A stretch of DNA of 64,000 bases, taken from assembly GCA_900104565.1 (NCBI GenBank), contig LT629952.1, positions 62,001 through 126,000 on the forward strand, written 5' to 3'. Both the position numbers and the translations under genes were made by a program. Below the pieces are notes generated by a model. That model did not search any database. It was not told the origin of the DNA and saw only the letters and a program-made list of their open reading frames with translations. Below are positions 17,468 to 26,430 of this stretch, in pieces (position 1 is the stretch's first letter; the number at the start of each line of letters is the position of its first letter). The stretch comes from Ruminococcaceae bacterium Marseille-P2935. GTDB lineage: Bacteria > Bacillota > Clostridia > Oscillospirales > Ruminococcaceae.

Positions 17468-18049
17468 TTACAGTGCCAGCTGCCTGCCCATAGTGAAGGC
17501 TTTGAGGTTCATCTCTAAGAATTTTTCTGGAACCGACTGCTTCACAGCATCCAGCCAGACCTGTTCGTCAAATTCCATGGTGTTCGAAAGCGCTCCCATC
17601 AATACCACATTCACTGCTTTGGAAGAACCAACCTGCTTGGCAACCTCCAGTGCATTTACAATGGAGCAGTCAATACCCAGTTCTTTCATTTTTGCCGGTA
17701 TTTCTTTAGGATATTCCATAGCACCCGTAATAACAGGCATAGGTTCAATCTCCTGGTTATTGATAATTACCTTGCCGCCCTTTTTCAGGTATGAAAGGTA
17801 ACGGGCGCCTTCCAACAGCTCAAAGGAAATAATAATATCCGCCTGGCCAGTTTCAACCGTGGGGGAATATACTTTTTTTCCATATTTTACGTAGGTAACC
17901 ACCGAACCGCCGCGCTGGGCCATGCCATGCACCTCGGACATTTTTACATCAAACCCCTGGGAGAGCAGCACATTTCCAAGAATTCTGCTGGCCAGCAGGG
18001 ACCCCTGACCGCCAACACCGACGATCATTACACTCTTTACATCAGACAT
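17468..18049 (-). CDS. iorB: Indolepyruvate:ferredoxin oxidoreductase, beta subunit
   Basis: A 193-residue gamma-type subunit of the two-subunit indolepyruvate (arylpyruvate) ferredoxin oxidoreductase. The glycine-rich start VMIVGVGGQGSLLASRILG and the motif SEVHGMAQRGGSVVTYVKYG are hallmarks of this pyruvate-ferredoxin-oxidoreductase gamma domain. With IorA it oxidatively decarboxylates aryl pyruvates to aryl-acetyl-CoA and reduces ferredoxin. The ATG lies 3 bases after the iorA stop, so the two are translationally close. Confidence 0.95.
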   Translation of the reverse strand: MSDVKSVMIVGVGGQGSLLASRILGNVLLSQGFDVKMSEVHGMAQRGGSVVTYVKYGKKVYSPTVETGQADIIISFELLEGARYLSYLKKGGKVIINNQEIEPMPVITGAMEYPKEIPAKMKELGIDCSIVNALEVAKQVGSSKAVNVVLMGALSNTMEFDEQVWLDAVKQSVPEKFLEMNLKAFTMGRQLAL

Positions 18050-18052
18050 GTT

Positions 18053-19795
18053 CTACTTTTCCTCCTTATGTGCTTCGATCGCGTCAAATGGGCAGAGGGG
18101 TTTGCACAGGTTGCAGCCGACACAAAGTGTCCAGTCAATGGCCGCCTTTCCGGCTTTCATGCTAATAGCCGGGCAGCCCACTTTTAGGCATTGTTTGCAG
18201 CTGCGGCATTTATCTGTATTGACGGTAAAGGGCTTTTCGTGTTTTACACTCTTCAGCAGTGCACAGGGACGGCGGCTGATAATGACCGAAGGCTCGGCAA
18301 CCTGAGTCTCGCGTTTTACTGCTTCCTCCAAGGCTTTTACATCCAGTGGGTCAACTACACAGATCCGTTTAATTCCAACTGCTTCGCAGACCTTTTCAAT
18401 GCTTACCTTTTCTACAATATCTCCTTTTAGGGTACGGCCGGTGGTGGGGTTTTGCTGATGGCCGGTCATACCGGTAATCGAGTTGTCTAGGATAATAATA
18501 GTAGAGATTCCCTCGTTATAGGCAATATCAATTAGGCCGGTAATACCGGAATGCATAAAGGTGGAATCACCAATTACTGCCACCGAGTTTTTAGCGCTTT
18601 CTTCACCCCGGGCCTTATTAAAGCCGTGCAGGCCAGAGATAGAAGCACCCATACACAAGGTGGTATCAATGGAAGAAAGAGGGGGCAGCGCGCCAAGGGT
18701 GTAACAACCAATATCGCCAAATACAGTGACTTTCGTTTTGTTTAATGCATAGAATAGGCCGCGGTGCGGGCAGCCAGGGCAAAGCACAGGAGGACGGACA
18801 GGCAGTTTTTCTGCCATTGCCTTGCCTTCCCATTTTTCCCCCAAAATAACATCGGCAATTATTTTTTGAGAAAGCTCACCCAACAAAGGGAAGACCTTTT
18901 TGCCGATTGCCCTGACCCCAATATTATTGCAGTGGGTTTCAATCACGGGGTCAAGCTCTTCAGCTATATATAAGGTGTCCACCTGGGCGGCAAACTCCTG
19001 AATCAGTTTGGTAGGCATAGGGTTTATCATTCCAAGCTTTAAAACGCTGGCTTTGTCGCCCAAGGCCTCTTTTACATATTGGTAGCAAACACCAGAGGTG
19101 ATTACTCCAATTTTTTTATCAGCCCATTCAATGGCGTTTAAATCAGACGTTTCACACCATTCATTCATTGCGGCCAGCCGGTCTTCTACTACCACATGGC
19201 GGCCTTTGGCGTTGGCAGGCATCATAACGTATTTTGCCGGGTCTTTTTTATAATCTTTTAGCGCATGTTCTTCGCGGTCAAACAGCTCCACATTGCTTTG
19301 CGAATGAGAAATTCGGGTAGAAAGACGGAGCAGTACCGGGGTATCAAACTGTTCAGAGATTTCATAAGCTTTTTTTACATATTCTTTGCATTCACAGGAA
19401 TCAGCAGGCTCCAGCATAGGCAGCTTTGCTGCAATTGCATAATGGCGGGAATCCTGCTCGTTTTGTGAAGAATGCATGCCAGGGTCATCGGCCACAGCAA
19501 TTAATAGGCCGCCGTTAACACCAGTATAACTGCTTACAAATAATGGGTCGGCAGCTACGTTTAAACCAACATGTTTCATGGCACAGAAGGAACGTGCCCC
19601 ACCTATTGAGGCGCCCAAAGCTACCTCTAGTGCCACCTTTTCATTAGGGGCCCATTCTGCATAAATTTCTTCATATTTTGCTGCATACTCGGTAATCTCG
19701 GTACTGGGCGTACCGGGATAGCTTGATACAACTTTGCAGCCCGCTTCAAAAAGCCCTCGGGCTACCGCTTCATTTCCAAGCATCAATCGGTTCAA
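18053..19795 (-). CDS. iorA: Indolepyruvate:ferredoxin oxidoreductase, alpha subunit
   Basis: The 580-residue large subunit. The N-terminal pyrimidine domain starts LMLGNEAVARGLFEAG and has SSYPGTPSTEITEY. The thiamine-diphosphate domain holds CPGCPHRGLFYALN and GDIGCYTLGALPP (about 350-385). The C-terminus carries two 4Fe-4S ferredoxin motifs, CRSCKQCLKVGCP (degenerate spacing) and CVGCNLCKPLCP (about 535-570). It acts in the cytoplasm on indole-, phenyl- and hydroxyphenyl-pyruvate. The start is TTG at 19795, with AGGAGC 8 bases upstream; the first residues align with the usual family start. Confidence 0.95.
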   Translation of the reverse strand: MNRLMLGNEAVARGLFEAGCKVVSSYPGTPSTEITEYAAKYEEIYAEWAPNEKVALEVALGASIGGARSFCAMKHVGLNVAADPLFVSSYTGVNGGLLIAVADDPGMHSSQNEQDSRHYAIAAKLPMLEPADSCECKEYVKKAYEISEQFDTPVLLRLSTRISHSQSNVELFDREEHALKDYKKDPAKYVMMPANAKGRHVVVEDRLAAMNEWCETSDLNAIEWADKKIGVITSGVCYQYVKEALGDKASVLKLGMINPMPTKLIQEFAAQVDTLYIAEELDPVIETHCNNIGVRAIGKKVFPLLGELSQKIIADVILGEKWEGKAMAEKLPVRPPVLCPGCPHRGLFYALNKTKVTVFGDIGCYTLGALPPLSSIDTTLCMGASISGLHGFNKARGEESAKNSVAVIGDSTFMHSGITGLIDIAYNEGISTIIILDNSITGMTGHQQNPTTGRTLKGDIVEKVSIEKVCEAVGIKRICVVDPLDVKALEEAVKRETQVAEPSVIISRRPCALLKSVKHEKPFTVNTDKCRSCKQCLKVGCPAISMKAGKAAIDWTLCVGCNLCKPLCPFDAIEAHKEEK

Positions 19796-20020
19796 CTAAT
19801 TCAGCTCCTGTTCTACATAATGTTCCCATTTACTCCTTCGCACCGGAATTTTAAAACTCCTATGAAACGCAGCAGCAAATGGATTTAAAAGTTTGCTCTA
19901 TGGACGAAGCCCGTTTGACTGCCATTAAGAGCACGATATTGACAATATAATAACGGAATTCTTCCAAGTAATATTCTGATTTGTTTTAGATACGGTAGAT
20001 TCTGTTTGAGTAGCAAGATG

Positions 20021-21313
20021 CTAACGTAAATCAACCACGCGTTTGGCTTTGCCTGCAAACCGCTCCAGAGACTTGGGTTCTACCAGGTTTACCTTGGCAT
20101 CAATTCCCAAAACGGTGTGAAGTTTTGCTTTCAGCTTGCTTTCCAGCGCTTCCAGTTCTGAAAAGCGCTCCAGCAGCGTGCCATCCACCAATTCGACATT
20201 TACCTCCAGGGTATCGCGGAAGCCTTCATGCCGAACCACCAGCTGGTAGTTGGGGCTGACGCTCTTGGAGGATACGATTACACTTTCGATCTGGGAGGGA
20301 AAAACGTTTACTCCGCGAATTTTCAGCATGTCGTCGCTGCGGCCTTTAATTTTATCCATACGGGCCATGGTGCGACCGCAAGCACAGGGCTCGTAATTGA
20401 TCCGGGTAATATCTTTTGTGCGGTAACGCAGCAGGGGGAACGCCTCTTTTGTCAAGGTGGTTACTACCAGTTCGCCTGTTTCACCCCGCGGCAGTACCTC
20501 TAAAGAGCTGCTGTTAATGACTTCGCATAAAAAATGATCCTCAGCAATATGCATGCCTTCCCGGCGCTCACATTCGCCGGAAACACCAGGACCGATTAGC
20601 TCGCTCATTCCATAGTTGTCGGTGGCGAACAATCCCCAGGCCTCTTCAATCTTATCACGCATTTCAGGGGTACAGCCTTCCGACCCCATCAGGCCAAGAC
20701 GAATTTTAAAATCATCCTTAGTGTAACCCATCTCCTTAGCAACTTCAGACATGTACAGCACATAGGATGGTGTGCCTACAATTAAGGTGGTGCCAAAATC
20801 CTTCATCAGCATGACCTGTTTTTCGGTGTTGCCGCTGGAGGATGGAATAACGGCAGCGCCAATTTTTTCAAGCCCCTGGTGCAGGCCGAGCGCACCGGTG
20901 AACAGCCCGTAGCCAAAGGAGATTTGAGCAATATCCTCATCACTGGCTCCGGCTGCTACTGCAAGCCGTGCTACCAGGTTGGACCAGTTTTCCATATCGC
21001 TGCGGGTGTAGCCTACTACGGTAGGTTTGCCGGTGGTGCCCGAAGAAGCATGGATCCGTATAACCTGCTTCATGGGAACGGCAAACATTCCAAACGGATA
21101 GTGGTCACGAATATCCTCTTTTGTAGTATAAGGTATGTACTGAATATCGGACAGTGTTTTGATCCGCTCTGGGGTAACCCCGGCCTTATCCAGCCGATCA
21201 TGGTAAAACCTCACATTTTGATAGCAATGTTTTACCAACCATTGAAGACGTTCCAGTTGAACCGCTTCAATTTTCTTTCGGTCCATGGTTTCAATTTCCT
21301 TTTGCCAGAACAC
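20021..21313 (-). CDS. paaK: Phenylacetate-CoA ligase-type acyl-CoA synthetase
   Basis: A 430-residue AMP-forming aryl acid-CoA ligase. The adenylate-forming motif IHASSGTTGKPTVVGY lies at about residues 85-100. DNYGMSELIGPG follows near 235, and the C-terminal phenylacetate-CoA ligase domain has KIKGRSDDMLKIRGVNVFPSQIE near 320-345. Next to iorAB it can run in reverse in anaerobes, turning aryl-acetyl-CoA into the free acid plus ATP; this direction is inference from context. The GTG start at 21313 lies 5 bases after GAGGTG, and the N-terminus (FWQKEIETM) matches the family start. Confidence 0.93.
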   Translation of the reverse strand: MFWQKEIETMDRKKIEAVQLERLQWLVKHCYQNVRFYHDRLDKAGVTPERIKTLSDIQYIPYTTKEDIRDHYPFGMFAVPMKQVIRIHASSGTTGKPTVVGYTRSDMENWSNLVARLAVAAGASDEDIAQISFGYGLFTGALGLHQGLEKIGAAVIPSSSGNTEKQVMLMKDFGTTLIVGTPSYVLYMSEVAKEMGYTKDDFKIRLGLMGSEGCTPEMRDKIEEAWGLFATDNYGMSELIGPGVSGECERREGMHIAEDHFLCEVINSSSLEVLPRGETGELVVTTLTKEAFPLLRYRTKDITRINYEPCACGRTMARMDKIKGRSDDMLKIRGVNVFPSQIESVIVSSKSVSPNYQLVVRHEGFRDTLEVNVELVDGTLLERFSELEALESKLKAKLHTVLGIDAKVNLVEPKSLERFAGKAKRVVDLR

Positions 21314-21332
21314 AAAATCACCTCTTCATTGT

Positions 21333-21362
21333 ATTATAACACGAAATGTTTCAATCTGTATA
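21333..21362 (-). promoter_or_regulatory. Possible promoter of paaK
   Basis: On the minus strand TATACA (21362-21357) and TATAAT (21338-21333) are 18 bases apart, just upstream of the paaK start. The -10 box is a consensus match; the -35 box is weaker (4 of 6). Confidence 0.5.
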
Positions 21363-21390
21363 TTTTAAAATTTTTTCAATAAACGCAGTG

Positions 21391-21419
21391 AAACAGCGTG
21401 TGAATTTCACACGCTGTTT
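21391..21419 (-). terminator. Hairpin between the symporter gene and paaK
   Basis: AAACAGCGTGTGA pairs perfectly with TCACACGCTGTTT around ATT. On the minus strand it is followed by CACTGCGTTT, so the T tract is poor and termination may be partial. Confidence 0.6.
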
Positions 21420-21507
21420 TACTGATAAAATACTCAGTATGAAAACACCGGACAAGAGCTATATATTGTATATTCAAACGCTGTATCACAACACCACCTA
21501 AAAACTA

Positions 21508-22995
21508 TTACAGGGAATAGCTTTTATCAAAAAAATGTTCGGTAGCTTTTGCGGTATCCTTTAGGGAAGCTTTGTTTTTTGAAAGTTTAGACCCAGCGAA
21601 ACCAAACCCAAAGGAACAAAGCATGGTAATAACCCCAAGGGTAGGTGCAAGACTGGACTGAAACCCAGTCACAAATGCAAGGGTAAGTGAAACTGCCACC
21701 CCGCCAATCAGTGAGCACCAGGCTCCAACCCGGTTCATGCCTTTCCAGTAAAGGCCCAGCATGTATGGGGGAAGGAAAGCGCCGGTAATTGTCCCCCAAG
21801 AAAAGGACATCAGAGTAAGAATGGGGGATTTAAAGGAGGCAATGATAAAAGACGCCGCAATAAACAGCAGGCAGAGTACACGGGTAAGGGTTAATGTTTT
21901 TTTGCGGTCCTGAAATGCGGGAACAAAATGTGCTATCAAATCCATCGAGAAGGTGGAACAGGAGGTTAACGTAATACCTGACAAAGTAGAAACAGAAGCA
22001 GAAAGCACCAGAACCAGTACAACTCCCAGCAATATGGCAGGCAGCGCCTGAACTAAAATTCCGGGAATAATCAAATCGTAGTTGGGCTTTCCGTTTAAAG
22101 TAGGTACGCCGTCATAAAATAAACGGGAAAGGGAACCGATATAATATGCCCCACAGGAAACCAGCCCGCAGAAAAAGGTAGAGATGACGGTACCGCTTTT
22201 TACGCTTTTCTCATCTTTAATCGCATAGAATTTATGTACCATCTGTGGCATTCCCCAGGTACCAATACTGGTGAGCAGAATAAGGCTAATGACAGAAATT
22301 GCAGTGTTTACCGTAAACATTCCTTCGGTTTGCGACATATTGTCCCAAAGCCGGCTAAGGCCGTTGGCAAGCCCTCCAACCTGTTGGCTGCGGGTAATAA
22401 AGAAAATCATAGCGGCTACGCCGACAATCATGACAATACCCTGTATAAAATCTGCCAGCAGGGTAGCGATGTACCCGCCCAAAACCAAATAAACTGCTGC
22501 AACCACTGCAATGGCAATCATAGCAGTCTGGTACGGAATACCCAGCACCGACTCGCACAGGTAGCTTAAACCCGAATAGACACTTGCCGAATATGGCACC
22601 ATAAAGATGAAGGTAATAACCGCACAATACAGTTTCATCTTTTCACTTCCATAACGGGCTTCAAAGAACTGAGGCATAGTTTTAATTTTTAGTCTGCGGG
22701 TTACATCCCTTGTGGGTTTTGCAAGTACCTTCCAGGCCAGCCATGCGCCCAAAACTGCGTTGCCAACGCCAATTAAAATGGCAAACAGACCAAAGTTAAA
22801 CCCCGAGTTACCGGCATAACCGATAAATAATACTGCGGAAAAATAGGTTGTGCCGTAGCCAAAAGCCGACATCCACGGGCCGGCACTGCGTGAGCCTACT
22901 ACAAATGCGGTAAGGGAATCGGCCTTGCGAAAGCTGACAAAGCCAACTATCGCCATCAGCGTCACATAAACGCCAAGTACAATCCAAACTGCCAT
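21508..22995 (-). CDS. Sodium:solute symporter (SSS family)
   Basis: A 495-residue membrane importer of the SSS family, which uses a Na+ gradient to take up organic acids, amino acids or sugars. About 13 hydrophobic segments are visible. Typical family parts are ADSLTAFVVGSRSAGPWM, SAFGYGTTYFSAVLFIGY near the first helices and SASVSTLSGITLTSCSTFSMDL in the middle. The substrate is not readable. The gene lies directly upstream of paaK-iorA-iorB-ACT on the same strand, which suggests uptake of an aromatic acid or amino acid. The ATG at 22995 follows AAGGAG at 7 bases. Tandem 15-base repeats and a 12-base palindrome lie just upstream. Confidence 0.9.
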   Translation of the reverse strand: MAVWIVLGVYVTLMAIVGFVSFRKADSLTAFVVGSRSAGPWMSAFGYGTTYFSAVLFIGYAGNSGFNFGLFAILIGVGNAVLGAWLAWKVLAKPTRDVTRRLKIKTMPQFFEARYGSEKMKLYCAVITFIFMVPYSASVYSGLSYLCESVLGIPYQTAMIAIAVVAAVYLVLGGYIATLLADFIQGIVMIVGVAAMIFFITRSQQVGGLANGLSRLWDNMSQTEGMFTVNTAISVISLILLTSIGTWGMPQMVHKFYAIKDEKSVKSGTVISTFFCGLVSCGAYYIGSLSRLFYDGVPTLNGKPNYDLIIPGILVQALPAILLGVVLVLVLSASVSTLSGITLTSCSTFSMDLIAHFVPAFQDRKKTLTLTRVLCLLFIAASFIIASFKSPILTLMSFSWGTITGAFLPPYMLGLYWKGMNRVGAWCSLIGGVAVSLTLAFVTGFQSSLAPTLGVITMLCSFGFGFAGSKLSKNKASLKDTAKATEHFFDKSYSL

Positions 22996-23431
22996 GGTTA
23001 CACTCCTTAAACAACACTTTTCTGCTTCAAAGTTCTACACTCTGAAGTTCTACACTCTACAGCGCTGTAATGCTTTAAAGCTTTCTGCCGTTAAAGTGAT
23101 CCTTGCATATAATACCCTAAAACACTAAAAAAATCAACCCCCTTTCTTACAATAAATTGCAATCCCCTTATAATAATGGTAAAATAGCCCATAGGCTGTT
23201 TGCCGTAAAAAAGGCATAGCAAAAGAATATATGCAGAACGTAACAAGGTGGCATCAGAGCTTTTCCCTGGGGGGACGGACCCTTCTGAATGGCGCTCTCG
23301 TCCCAGCGCACGCAGGCCCAGTGATAAAACTTTAAAATTTGTATTAATTGTAATGTGTTTTGAAGAACGGAATTTGTGTAACAAACAGGCTTTGACCTGT
23401 AATAATAGTGTGAAGAATGGGAGGAACTAGA
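22996..23431. other. Divergent gap of 436 bases between the symporter and LUD genes
   Basis: It holds two tandem 15-base repeats and a palindrome near the symporter start (annotated separately). The rest, including a GC-rich patch at about 23250-23320, shows no gene I can support: the open frames there lack ribosome sites. Confidence 0.5.
23030..23069. repeat. Two tandem 15-base repeats plus 12-base palindrome upstream of the symporter
   Basis: AAGTTCTACACTCT occurs at 23030-23043 and again at 23045-23058, a period of 15 bases. It is followed at once by the perfect palindrome TACAGCGCTGTA at 23058-23069. The cluster ends about 75 bases before the symporter start codon and could be a regulator site; that role is inference. 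Confidence 0.75.
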
Positions 23432-24073
23432 ATGGATCAGAATTGGAAAGCAATCATGGAAAAAAGAGTAGAAAATACTATGAAAGCGCTGCAAAACCAC
23501 AATATGGATGCCTATTTTATAAATGATAAGGCAGAGCTGATCCGCAAGCTGGACGAACTGGTACCGGAAGGGTCCACCGTAACGGTAGGAGGGTCGATGA
23601 CCCTGTTTGAAACCGGGGTGATAGATTATCTGCGTAGCAGCAGGTTTCATTTTCTCGACCGGTACGAAAAGGGCTTAACCCCTGAGCAGGTAGTACAGGT
23701 GTTTAAAAAGGCGTTTACCAGTGATGTGTTTTTTTCAAGCAGTAATGCGGTGACAGAGGATGGCTACCTTTATAATGTGGACGGTAATGGCAACCGCGTT
23801 GCCCCTATGATTTACGGCCCCGATTCGGTTGTGATCATTGTTGGATGGAATAAAATTGTAAAAGATATTGACGCAGCAATTGAGCGCAACCGCCAGATTA
23901 GCGCCCCGGCCAATGTGGTGCGGCTGGGAATTCCTAATCCCTGTGCAAAAACCGGCCACTGCATGGACTGCCAGGGTGCCACCAGAATTTGCTGTGATTA
24001 TGTTTTGCTGGGTAAGCAAAAAATTCCAGGACGTATTAAGGTGCTTATTTTAGGCGAAGACTATGGGTATTAA
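23432..24073 (+). CDS. LUD-domain protein (LutC/YkgG-like)
   Basis: A 213-residue soluble protein of the LUD (DUF162) family. The conserved start of the domain, STVTVGGSMTLFETGVIDYL, lies at about residues 55-74, and the later block FFSSSNAVTEDGYLYNVDGNGNRVAPM near 105-130 is typical of single-domain LUD proteins in Clostridia. The C-terminal region has the cysteine cluster NPCAKTGHCMDCQGATRICCDY, which could bind a metal or cluster. In other bacteria LutC takes part in lactate oxidation, but lutA and lutB are absent here. The ATG at 23432 follows GGGAGG; an earlier ATG at 23417 overlaps that site. Confidence 0.88.
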   Translation: MDQNWKAIMEKRVENTMKALQNHNMDAYFINDKAELIRKLDELVPEGSTVTVGGSMTLFETGVIDYLRSSRFHFLDRYEKGLTPEQVVQVFKKAFTSDVFFSSSNAVTEDGYLYNVDGNGNRVAPMIYGPDSVVIIVGWNKIVKDIDAAIERNRQISAPANVVRLGIPNPCAKTGHCMDCQGATRICCDYVLLGKQKIPGRIKVLILGEDYGY

Positions 24074-24135
24074 ACAAATTTTGAAGGATTAAAAATAAAA
24101 ACTTGCAAAATTTACAACAAAATCAGGAAAAATAC

Positions 24136-24164
24136 TTGTTACGGATACGTTTTTGTACTATAAT
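24136..24164 (+). promoter_or_regulatory. Sigma-A type promoter of the asnS-larE-larC group
   Basis: TTGTTA at 24136-24141, a 17-base spacer and TATAAT at 24159-24164. The asnS start codon lies 50 bases further on. Confidence 0.78.
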
Positions 24165-24214
24165 ACAACAAGCGTACCACCGTGTGCAGGATACTGTTTG
24201 GAGGATAGCTGGAA

Positions 24215-25609
24215 ATGAAGAGAACTGAATTAAAAAAGCTGTTTGGGGCGGTAACCGACTATATTGGTTCCCCTCTGACTGTTTGTGGCTGGGTAAAAAC
24301 CATCCGTTCGTCCAAGTCGTTGGGCTTTATTGAATTAAATGACGGTACTTCCTTTCAAAATCTTCAAATTGTGTTTGAAGAGGGAAAGGTAGAAAATTTT
24401 AAAGAAATCACAAAGCTTAATGTGGGCAGCGCACTGATTGTACAGGGGGATGTTGTGCTTACGCCAAACGCCAAACAGCCTTTTGAGGTTCATGCTGTCT
24501 CCATTGAAATTGAAGGAGCCTCTACTCCTGACTATCCGCTGCAGAAAAAGCGTCACTCTCTGGAGTATCTGCGCACCATTGCACACCTGCGCCCCCGCAC
24601 TAATACCTTTAGTGCGGTGTTCCGGGTACGCTCGGTGGCAGCTTATGCCATCCATCGCTTCTTTAACGACCGCGGGTTTGTTTATGCCCACACTCCGCTG
24701 ATCACTGGAAGTGACTGTGAGGGAGCCGGCGAGATGTTCCGGGTGACCACCTTGGACGATAAAAACCCGCCTTTGACTGAGGACGGAAAGGTCGACTACA
24801 GTGAGGATTTTTTTGGAAAAATGGCCAGCCTAACTGTGTCGGGCCAGTTAAGTGCAGAATGCATGGCGATGGCTTTTTCCAATGTATATACATTTGGCCC
24901 CACCTTCCGTGCAGAAGAATCCTATACCGCACGTCATGCAGCGGAGTTTTGGATGATTGAACCGGAAATTGCTTTTGCCGATCTTGCGGATGATATGGAA
25001 CTGGCCACCGACATGATTAAGTTTGTGCTTAGTTATGTGATGGAAAACTGCCCGCAGGAGATGAAGTTTTTTAACGATTTTTATGATAAAGAGCTGATTG
25101 AGCGTATTAACGGCATTATCAATTCGGATTTTGCCCATGTTACGTACACCGAAGCAGTTAGGCTGTTGGAAGAACACAAGGACGAATTTGAATATCCCGT
25201 ATACTGGGGCGTTGACCTGCAGACGGAGCATGAGCGATATTTGACCGAAAAAATTTTTAAACGCCCAACTTTTGTTACCGATTACCCCAAAGAGATTAAG
25301 GCGTTTTATATGCGTTTAAACGACGATAACAAAACAGTTGCGGCAATGGATCTCTTGGTGCCGGGTGTGGGTGAGATTATTGGCGGCAGCCAGCGTGAAG
25401 AGCGACTGGATGTTCTGCTTCAGCGAATGGAAGAGCTGGGACTTGACCGCTCAAATTATGAGTGGTACCTGGACCTGAGACGGTATGGCGGCACCCGCCA
25501 CGCTGGTTTTGGCTTGGGTTTTGAGCGGCTGATTATGTATATCACCGGAATTTCAAATATCCGTGACGTACTGCCGTTCCCCAGAACCACCGGTTCTTTG
25601 GAGTTTTAA
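24215..25609 (+). CDS. asnS: Asparagine--tRNA ligase
   Basis: A 464-residue class IIb aminoacyl-tRNA synthetase that charges tRNA-Asn. The N-terminal OB-fold anticodon-binding domain covers about residues 15-100 ([22 protein letters not shown]). The catalytic core has the motif 2 block [21 protein letters not shown] near 230-250 and motif 3 [21 protein letters not shown] near 425-445. The AEFWMIEPE signature separates AsnRS from AspRS. The length is normal. GGAGG lies 10 bases upstream of the ATG. larE begins one base after the stop codon, so the two genes are co-transcribed. Confidence 0.97.
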   Translation: MKRTELKKLFGAVTDYIGSPLTVCGWVKTIRSSKSLGFIELNDGTSFQNLQIVFEEGKVENFKEITKLNVGSALIVQGDVVLTPNAKQPFEVHAVSIEIEGASTPDYPLQKKRHSLEYLRTIAHLRPRTNTFSAVFRVRSVAAYAIHRFFNDRGFVYAHTPLITGSDCEGAGEMFRVTTLDDKNPPLTEDGKVDYSEDFFGKMASLTVSGQLSAECMAMAFSNVYTFGPTFRAEESYTARHAAEFWMIEPEIAFADLADDMELATDMIKFVLSYVMENCPQEMKFFNDFYDKELIERINGIINSDFAHVTYTEAVRLLEEHKDEFEYPVYWGVDLQTEHERYLTEKIFKRPTFVTDYPKEIKAFYMRLNDDNKTVAAMDLLVPGVGEIIGGSQREERLDVLLQRMEELGLDRSNYEWYLDLRRYGGTRHAGFGLGFERLIMYITGISNIRDVLPFPRTTGSLEF

Positions 25610-25610
25610 A

Positions 25611-26417
25611 ATGGCTTCGTTACAGGAGTTAAGAGATTATATTGATGCCAATACAAAAAAGGGGGTCTGCCTCGCCTTTTCGGGCGGGGTAGACAGCGCT
25701 GTACTGTTAAAACTGGTGTGTGATACAGGTAATCCGGTACATGCGGTTACTTTTGCAACCCAGCTGCACCCTCAAACCGAAATTTCTGCTGCAAAAGTAC
25801 TGGCAGCACAGTTGGGTGCAGTACATACGGTGATAGAGGTAGATGAATTTTCTGATCCTTCTATTCTGCAAAATCCGCCGGACCGCTGTTACCGGTGCAA
25901 GCGGCTGCTGTTTCGGCGGCTTAAGGCATATGCGAAGGAACATGATTTGCAGGTGTTGATGGATGGAACCAATGCCGATGATTTAAAAGAATACCGCCCG
26001 GGGCTAAAGGCACTGAAGGAGCTAAGGGTTATGAGCCCTCTGGCCGATTTAAGTGTTGACAAACAAACGATCCGTTCGTTTGCAAAGCAGCTTGGCCTTT
26101 CGGTGGCCTCCAAGCCGTCTGCCCCATGCCTTGCTACCAGGCTGCCTTATGGAGATACCATTCACCGTGGGCAGCTTGAACGCATTGCAAAAGGGGAAGC
26201 ATATTTAAAAGGTATGGGCTTTCCCATAGTTCGCCTGCGGCTGCATGGCGACATTGCTCGGTTAGAGGTACCTTTGGCACAAATGCCGGAGCTTTTGAAA
26301 AAATCGCCGGTGCTCATTGATTATTTGCACACACTGGGGTTTTGTTATATCACGATGGATTTAGAGGGCTTCCGGTCCGGCAGTATGGACCAATTTTTAT
26401 CCGAAGCACAAAAGTAA
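25611..26417 (+). CDS. larE: ATP-dependent sacrificial sulfur transferase LarE
   Basis: A 268-residue enzyme of nickel-pincer nucleotide synthesis. It adenylates the pyridinium carboxylate and gives up a sulfur atom from its own cysteine. The PP-loop AFSGGVDSAVLLKL lies at about residues 23-36. The sacrificial Cys is visible in KPSAPCLATRLPYG (about 170). Extra cysteines in PDRCYRCKRLLF (about 90) are also typical. The ATG at 25611 follows GGAG and lies one base after the asnS stop; 13 bases separate its stop from larC. The final enzyme of the pathway (LarA) is not in this window. Confidence 0.95.
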   Translation: MASLQELRDYIDANTKKGVCLAFSGGVDSAVLLKLVCDTGNPVHAVTFATQLHPQTEISAAKVLAAQLGAVHTVIEVDEFSDPSILQNPPDRCYRCKRLLFRRLKAYAKEHDLQVLMDGTNADDLKEYRPGLKALKELRVMSPLADLSVDKQTIRSFAKQLGLSVASKPSAPCLATRLPYGDTIHRGQLERIAKGEAYLKGMGFPIVRLRLHGDIARLEVPLAQMPELLKKSPVLIDYLHTLGFCYITMDLEGFRSGSMDQFLSEAQK

Positions 26418-26430
26418 AAAGGAGGCAGCT

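Noticed and set aside
23091-23650. Overlapping minus-strand frames in the gap before the LUD gene
   Set aside because: They overlap the LUD gene or lack ribosome sites, and the sequence is low in coherent protein features.
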